Positions 49,297 to 58,200 of a stretch of 64,000 bases of DNA are shown piece after piece. Every line of letters starts with the position of its first letter. Position 1 is the stretch's first letter. Source of the DNA: Symbiodinium kawagutii (taxonomy: Eukaryota; Sar; Dinophyceae; Suessiales; Symbiodiniaceae); NCBI GenBank assembly GCA_009767595.1, contig VSDK01013596.1:74498-138497 (forward strand), read 5' to 3'. Below the pieces are notes generated by a model that had not been told where the DNA came from, made no database searches, and saw only the letters and a program-made list of their open reading frames with translations. The translations under genes were made by a program, and so were the position numbers.

Positions 49297-52200
49297 CCAT
49301 CTCTCTTTTGCTGGCAAGCTTCTGCATCTGTTTTCGCACGCTGCTCTCCAATGCCTACCGCATTGAAGGGTCCTTGGTGGCATTGCCATTCAGCCGCCAC
49401 AGGGTCCCGTTCAAGCCAGTTCAAGCAAGCTAGTTGGTTGGCAAAAACCAACCAGTCTAAATGATGTGCGTTTCAGCAAAAAACTTGGGTGCATACAACT
49501 GTTTCAGGGAGCCCCTCAAGTTGAGAGATGGAGCTTTGCGTCGTTCTTGTCCCCAAAACTAAGCAAGAACTAGGGCCGAGAGGTACAGAGGGTCAGGATG
49601 CCTAACATCATCATCCCAACTTGCTCGGTGCAAACATCGGCTCATGAATTCTTGGCTGGGCGAATCCAAGTCCGAATCAGGCCAGCAAATTGATGGCAGG
49701 CATGGACCCTCAGACCACAGAGGCGAGCTGGGATGAACTAAGCCGATGTATCCGAGAAGGGAACCTGCAGAACCATAAGAATTGATAAGAGCATAAATTG
49801 GATGAATGTACATCAAACATCATACATCACCACTAAACTTGGATGACAATTTCACGGTTGCAGTACCATCATACATCAGGAACCGTGAAATGTCATCCAA
49901 GTTTGCTTGTGCATCTTTGGAATGGTTCGTGGCATCTTGGACTCGGCGGTTCACCTCGTCTTGGGGAAGCAAAGAATAGAACCAGCCGGCCCTAAACCAG
50001 CGGTTACCCAGCTGGTATAGTTTAGCTTCTATTGCCTGCTGGCTAGTAAGGATTAACAATGGAGGATATTAACCAACGATGATGGTTCAACAGTCCCAGC
50101 AAGGTAGACCCTACCAAACCATAATGGCACGGAGACCAACCAGTGATAGCGAAATTAAGCAGCAAACTACAAGGGTGCCCATACCTTGGACATCATGGCA
50201 CGTTTCTCCAGGGCCAGGATCGCAGCCTCCCTGAAAATGCTGAGCCTGTTGCAGCTGAGACACGGATGATGGTGTACGGAAGCCTCAGCTGCGGCTCAGC
50301 TCGGAATGGTCGGTACAAAGCGGTGCCACAGATCCGTTCATAAACCCACCCAAGCCAACAGCTGTTATATCTACCGTAGCTGGTTATATATATCTACCAT
50401 ACCTACCATATCTGCCATAGCTGCTATAGTTGGCACCCTCGCCAACTTGGCATATCCCAGGGGAGCATCGCGACATCAACACCTTGCAGACAAGACACTG
50501 GTGCTGTTCCCACGCGCCCTTGGCAAAGTACTCACAGGCCAATTTCTGGAAGCCATAGGTGCTCTGCCTGAGGCAGCTCAGACAAAGGTGGCAAGCCATG
50601 GGCAGAACTCATCGCCAAAGCTACGAGCAAACACAGAAAATCCGAGGGAAATCGACCATTGTTGGAGATCTATTAGTCTATGGTCTATTAGTCGTTTCTT
50701 CATGGACATGCCCTAACTTGGCTTCGCTGGGTGAATTACAATCTGCACCCCAGAGCTGCATCTGGCAACTTTGACGTTGCAAACCATTGGCAAACGAAAC
50801 GCGTCTCCGAATTGCTCCCACTTCGAGGCAGTTATTGAAGCTAATTGAGCATCATGAGTCGTTGATGATAGCCATGACATTGTACCCATTCATGGTTGCA
50901 TTGCCAACCGCCAAGAAATCACAAACCATTCTGGGCTACTACTGGCTTCTTTATCATATCAAACCAAATAATAAGGACTGCAAAGGGGTTAGAATAATAG
51001 CTGCCAAATGCGGCAAGCACCAGCTATCATCCAGCTATACCACTATTCAGAATCATAGCCGCCAAATCTATCTACAGTACCATCCAGCTATCATCCAGCT
51101 ATCATCTATGAATGGCTGCACCGCTGTTGAGTATGATATAAAGGGATCAAGCTATGGGTGGCTGCACCTCTCAACACCTACCCCTCGGGTTTTCCGAGGC
51201 TCGGAGGCGGGCAGGACTTGAGGTCTACCTCCTGAGGTCAGGCTGTGAAATCACAGGCCATGGTTCGGGTGAAGTCGCTGGGAGAACTGAGGTAACATGC
51301 TGGTTGAAACCAGTGAAAACATGCTTGTTGAACACTGTTGAACACACTTGTGTTGAACAAAGATTGTGGGACATGCTTGTTGAACTTTGTTGAAAACGAT
51401 GCTTGATGTGAGGGGATCTGAAGATGCCAACCGATGCAAATCATGATCCAAAAGCGGGGAGGAATCTCAAACATTGAGGTGTTGCCTCAAATTGAGGTTT
51501 ATACTTCCGAATGCGTTTTTCGCTATTAAACGTGATCATTCATGCCGGTCACCCACATGTTTCATAAGTCTACTCATCCGAAGGGAAATCACCAGGTATT
51601 TTTAGACAGCTGGAGCCCTACCTTTCTGAAATACAGACTGGACAATTCTCAATGGAACATCGATTAAACAAAGCCAAACCGATCTGCTGAGTAAACCAAC
51701 CATAAACCATGCATGCAAAACTCATCACGTGCACAGGTTTACCAAACATGCCCAACAAGGAATATGATCTCGTCCCATCAACATCGCTGGTGGTTGCGTC
51801 ATATCATGTCCATATCAAGTTGACACCCTCTCATTGCCCAGGGATCCCTGTGATGGACTAAGATCACTAGAGCAACCCGCACTATCATGTGCTATTGTTC
51901 GGCACCCCCCGGTTGCAACACAAATCACCCCTTGACCCATAGTATGCCATAGTTTCATATAGTACCAGTATAAGGTCACCTGGGTCTTTTAAATGTCAAC
52001 TTGCCGCTCACTGTCAGGTACCATGTGACCCCATCCGCTGCAAATGGAGTCAAGGTTTTTGAGAAATTTCGGTGGGTTAAAGAACGGTCCAAAAATCGCA
52101 TACGAGCAACATCTGGCTGCCAGTTGCTCCTGGTCACCTCTGAAACGATCAGAGGTCTGTCAGTCGCAAAACGGCTCCACAAATGACATGTCACACATTT

Positions 52201-55200
52201 CATTTCGACCAATGTACCAGAACCATCATCCTCCACAAACTTCAGGTGGAACTGCGGGTGGAACCTGACAACAGCGGGCAAAGCCCCCTTTGGTCCACAA
52301 TGATCCATTTCATCCAAGCTGAAGTTCTGGAGGGAGCGAATACTCACAAACGCCGGCTGTTCCATCTTGCCAATCTATGCTTGCATACAGCGACCTGCCC
52401 TGAACCAGGAGACTAATAGGGTGCATCATTCCGGGACCTGCCAGGACTTCAGTCCAAACTGTGTCGCCTGGATGGAAAGCCCACAGCTTCTGTTGTCCTC
52501 GGTCAGAAACGAAGATTTTTTCCTCTTCCGTCACGAAGAGACACCTTAGGCTGGCCCTCTCCTTGTTCGGTGCCTCGCCCACCACAACAGGTTCCGCCTC
52601 CCCTGGCTTCATTCGCAACACGCGGCTGTTGGCCATGTCCGCAAGGTAGATCACCTCGTCTTTGGTCACAAAAAGGTCACAGGCATTGAACTGCAGCTCT
52701 GCAGGCATATTTTCAGTGGAAATCAGTGGCTCAAGCCTTTTTCCGACCAATTTCTCCACAGCTGCTCCGCCCTGAGTCAGGACGTAAATGGCCCCACTTG
52801 GCGCGCAAGACACGGACCGCACGTTAGCATCAGTAAGCACCACGGTTCCAGTTCCGTTTTCAAAGCTGACAAGCCTGCGATGGTTGTCAAAGTCGACCAC
52901 AAAAATTCGACCCTCAGGACACAAAGACAACTTGCAATTCGGCCCCAAATCATTCACTCCGTTGACTCTTGCACCTCTTCCTGCTACGGCTTTGCTCTCA
53001 CTGTCTCCAGGCTTCCAGCGCAAGATGCGGGCAGGCTGGACCCAAGCAAATGAGGCACAGTAGATGGCACCACGGTGCCAACACATGTAGCCCATCCTCG
53101 GCAACACTCTTCGCGGAGCTTGCGCCCTACCACCAAGGTATGGCGACCAGTGCTGCAAACAATGCCTCTTTGGCCGAAAGGCATCTGGAGTTCCCTCTGC
53201 ACTGCGCTTCTGGCGAACTTCCAAAGCGTCTTCGACTTCTCGCTGAAGATCATGACCAACTGGTCCGATGGATGCGGACAGGTGCCGGAGCCGGACCAAA
53301 TTACTTGACGAGAGGCATTGGAAATCAATGTTTTGCAGGAGCCCTCCTAAGCCATCACCACGGTCTTTCGATCTCTTGAACCAATTAAAAAGCCCTTTCA
53401 CAACTACTTCCTCGCGAGACACTGTCAAATCGTCTCGCCGCAAAATGCGACCAAGCTGACCCGTGCTCAATTCGAGAAAGTCGACCATGTCAATGCACGT
53501 CCCAAAGTTTGTAGCAACCTTCTCCTCACATTTTGCACTCAATTCACGTAGGTCCCAAGCATGTCGCAAAAACTTCAAAGCTGTTGCGACAGAGCCGTTT
53601 TCCAAAGCAGCACAAAGGCTTCCCTCAATCATCGCTTTTAGCTTTGGAAAACCATATGCATCTGCTAAACGCAAAAGTTCCACAGAATCTTCCAATTCTA
53701 CCTGGAGTTGGCCACCGTAGATGTATTCCAGCAACGCCGACACAACTGCGTCAGAAGCTGCAATTTGCACAGGCTGCCCTTCTTGCACTTGACGTGCTTC
53801 AGCAAAGGATCCAAGTAGCATGTTTCTGACATCTATACTCGCAGCGCAAAGAACTGCTTTGTGGGCCGTGTGCTCTGTGCCATCACGGCTCTTCAGCACA
53901 ACATCACAGAGTTTGCCCTCCTTGCGAAAGGCTTGCAGCTGCTTAAAGATGCTCGCCTGATGATTGGCCAGATTTGAAAACTCAAGAGTTAGGGCTACCA
54001 TGGTAGCTCTCAAATGCACATAAAGCCAGCGGGCAGCTTGTCAGTTTGAATGGGTCACCTGTTTTTACTGGTGGGCAGGTGTAGCAGCTCTAATCACAAA
54101 TTCGACGTCACAATGGCCCGGCAGTGTTTGGTGGAAAAACTGACAGTCTCTCATCATCTTATTCAAATAAATATCTGCAACATAATGTTCAAAACTGTCA
54201 TTACTGCATGTTGCTGCTGTACAAGATGTCTGCGGATGATTTGCGCCTAACTGCAATGACTACAGTATCTTGCCTGAAATCACCATGGAGCCAAAATGAT
54301 CAAATGCATTTGCACCTTCCAGTTGCCTCACCAACATAGCAAAACATAGCCATTCCGAATGGCTGTGGCCAGCGCGAGATCTCCGAGTGGAGCTTGTGGG
54401 GATGTGGAGCTTGTGCTCATTTTCGCGGTGACCCACAGGACGGTCCAAGTTCGGGGCCCTATCAGCGCGGGGAACTGCTCAACATCGGTTATCGTTTTTG
54501 GTGCATTCAGTTATTCTGGTTGGTGGTTTCAACCCTTAGGAAAATATTGGCCAACCAACCAATTTTTAATAACTACTAGGGAAAATAAAACATGTTTGAC
54601 ACCACCAACCAGTATTGAGTATAGCAACTAACCACAGCATAGCTGGCATAGCTAGTCATAGCTATCAACCATGATGAACCATGCTTGATAGTCAGAGTTG
54701 CTACTAACCAAAGCTATGAACCATTCGCAACTACCCATAGCTATGAACCATAGTCGCTAGTCATAGCTATTGACCCATGCTATTGGTTGCTATCAACCCA
54801 TGCTGCTGGGCTTAGTTTTTTGTCCCGGGCTTGGACTTCATGGCCCACCCCACCTTGGAGGGAAAGCTGTCGCAGCATTCGTAGACCATCGAGCTGCTGA
54901 TAACCACCACTTTCTCCAGGAAGCCCGCCTGCCACAGCTGCAGCCGCACGAAAAACAGATGGTTAATAATGCTGGTTTCTGATTAGTGTACCCCCCCCTA
55001 AAGTAATGAAAATAGATGAAACCAACAGGTAGATACTAATCAGAAACCAACATTATGCAACAAACCAAGCCGCAGCAAAAAAAAATATGGTCAATACTGA
55101 TCAAGTTTGATCAAATTGTGGATATTATGAAACATGGTACACATTTACATGAGGAAAACATCTGGTTGGTGGTTGAACCACCCCTATGAAAACATATGCT

Positions 55201-58200
55201 TGTCAACAAGCCATTTGTTCATAGATGCCAGGGAAGATGATGGAAAATGCAAAATTTCAATTTCGAAACCATCAACCAGAGATGTATCTTTGCAGAATCA
55301 CTCGCTTCATAAAATCAAATGGTAATCACTATTGGTTCTTGTTGCCCACCTTGTTCTCTCCATTTACTGCCTTCAGATTTTCTTTTTTCACACGCGTCCT
55401 CACTCACAGACCATTCCAACAGGCAACAGGTGTGGCTTGTGTCTACTCCAGGGGCGCTTCTGATGGTTACAGCGGTCGGTTGATGCATGAAAGAGCATAC
55501 AAAATGCCGGTGAATGCTGAGTTTTGTCGCTTACTGCCCCAGGATGCACCTGCAACAAAAATCATACAAAAATCACATGCGCAGGCAAGAATTGTCATCA
55601 GGCATCTAAATTTTAGAAATGAAATGCATACACATGCTATGCACATCGTTTTTGTTGGTTAGATCTGTGTGATTGTCAGTTGTTCAACCATTATCCTTAC
55701 TCATTATCCCGTATCATTAACCATTGCTAACCATGGCAAGCAAACCACCAACCAGGTTGCATTTCCCAGCTTCTCAACCCGTTGTGATTCTTCTTGTGCC
55801 TGGGCTTGGCTTCTGTAAGCACATGGTATGCACATCGCTCCGCCCGTCGCCGCCTGCTTGGCCTCTACGCACACGTCGAAGGCGGCACCTAAAAAAAGAC
55901 AGGGCTGGAGCCGCAGCCTATCTGTGAGCAGTTGGGTGCTAAGAACCAGTTGGTGGCGGTTGATGAATGATGACGCTTCACAACTAGTTGGTGGCTAATG
56001 ATGGTGAAGAATGATGAATCGTGGAACTGATGATAGGTCAACAGCTAGGGAGTTGCAACAACAACAGCAACAGAACAACAACAAGGGCACATGCCCCTAA
56101 ATGAGAGGACTAATTAATCTTTGCTCCCTCGAACTCGCGAAACTCAGCGCGACCGGGGAGATCAGTGAGATTGGCCGAATTTTTCCGATCTGGTGTGAAA
56201 CCTGTGATGCTTGGGGTTCGGCGAGGACTGGTTATTCCCTTAGGTCGCAGGAACTGCATGCCACTAGAGAGAAATAGTATGGTTGATGATGCGAACCATG
56301 GTCAATGATGGTTTGCATTCACATTCACAGGTGGGGTTGCGGCATTCGTTGTCCATCAATTGCGTATCCCAGTGCAAGTTCCCCCGCTAGACTAGTCATC
56401 GCTGATAAAGCCATCATTTACAGGAACAAAGCCACATCTTGGAGTGTAAAATCCATGATCTGAAAGCATCTTAAAGCTATAAAAGTTCAAACCAAACAGG
56501 AGTTGTTCCGCAAATCGGCCGTCATTTCCCTCCAAAGCTTTGGTGCGAGCCATGGATGCCACACATCAACTCCTGGCAGAGTAAAATTGGCTCGGCACAA
56601 GTGATCCGCTCGTTCTCAGCCAGCAGAAAGTAGGCCAACTTGTGAAACCTCGTCCAGTCATTGCTTGACCGCTTACACGTGGTCGAAGGTGATGACATCG
56701 TGATGGTAGATCCATGAAGCGGCATAGTTAATGAAAACAATAAACTATAAATCATGGCTAGGTAACCACCATGGTTAATGATGACTATCAATTATGGTCA
56801 ACAATTACAAAGGAATTTTGAGCCACATTGATAGTTGATGATCGTTTATATATAGTAGTGATTGATTTCTAAAACCACCATTGGTTTAAACATAGGTGTA
56901 ATCTACTATCAAAATATAGGGGTTTTGTTGATATGGATCTACCATGATCTACCATTCATATAGATAATGAACACTAACACGGCTGGAACAAATGAAGCTG
57001 ATCAATGATGCTCTGGTGATGATCAACCGTGGCGAAGGGATGGTGGTCTAATGTGATTTTGGTATATCTTGGTGATTTTCCATGATTTTACCACGGTACT
57101 ATGGCCGAGCAGGATTCCGTTATGGGTTCTGTTGTGGGTTCCTCTCTCGCAATATCTGCTCATCAAACGTGTCTGGAAGTGAAGGCCACTGTTGCACCAC
57201 GTCCCGGCCCTTGATGGTTCACAAACCTTCATACCAGCGCGAGTCTACACAGCACACCCGCAGCTGCTCTTGGCCGCCGAGAGGCATCGAGATGCCACCA
57301 ATGATGGCAGCAGCAGCTATGAAGATTTCGATCTTGTTGTCAAAGACAATCTGCAAGGCAAGATTGAACAGGGGAAGATTGATCTGGTGCACAGCTATGA
57401 AGATTTCGATCTTGTTGTCAATGATGGCAAGATTGATCGGCAACGGCTACAGAACAAAACTGCTGGCTTTGCAGAGAGCCAAATTTGAGCAGGGCATCAA
57501 ACATGAGATGCCCCCAATCATTCCCTCAAAATTGCCATGTATGTTAACCACTCTTGAAGCCGCCAAATTCGAGGTACACTACCACCCAACAAATGAGACA
57601 TATTGCTTGCGTACAAGGAAACATATGTTTGATCATAAATACTTTTACACATATTAGGTGTGTCGCCTATATGTAGCAACCACACGCAGGAGCAATTTAT
57701 ACGTTATATGAATGCAAATGTGAACACACATATGTCGATATGCAGCAATGCGAACATCTACCCATCTACATGTGCCAATTCTGGCTTAAGTAGGCAACTG
57801 TCCAAGGAATTTCTAGTCAATCTACCTATCTATAATATATGGTAAGCAAACATCCTCTTATGCAACAGTGGATCTGGAATCTGATTAAATAACCCTAAGA
57901 AATAAATAACTAAACCAAACATGATAACCATCAAAACCATATGTGTTATCTCTCCGGATATAACTATAGATGTATATATATATACATCTAAAAAACATAT
58001 TATCTTTTCTGATACAACTACTTTGAAATATCAAACATATCATAATGCAATATGATATTTACACACTTTCCATGTGGCATCACCTTCGCAGCTTGGAACA
58101 GCCCCCAGCTCAACTCAGTTCTGGAACGTTCGTTCGTCCGCTCTTCCGCGTCGCCCTGGAAGAAATGGAACCGCGGATGGTTCCTAGCAGCCAAGCGGCA

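Noticed and set aside
49820-50059. 79-codon minus-strand ORF (LYQLGNRWFRAGWFYSLL)
   Set aside because: It lies in the intron between the epimerase exons at 50264 and 49372, which join in frame as IIRPFN.
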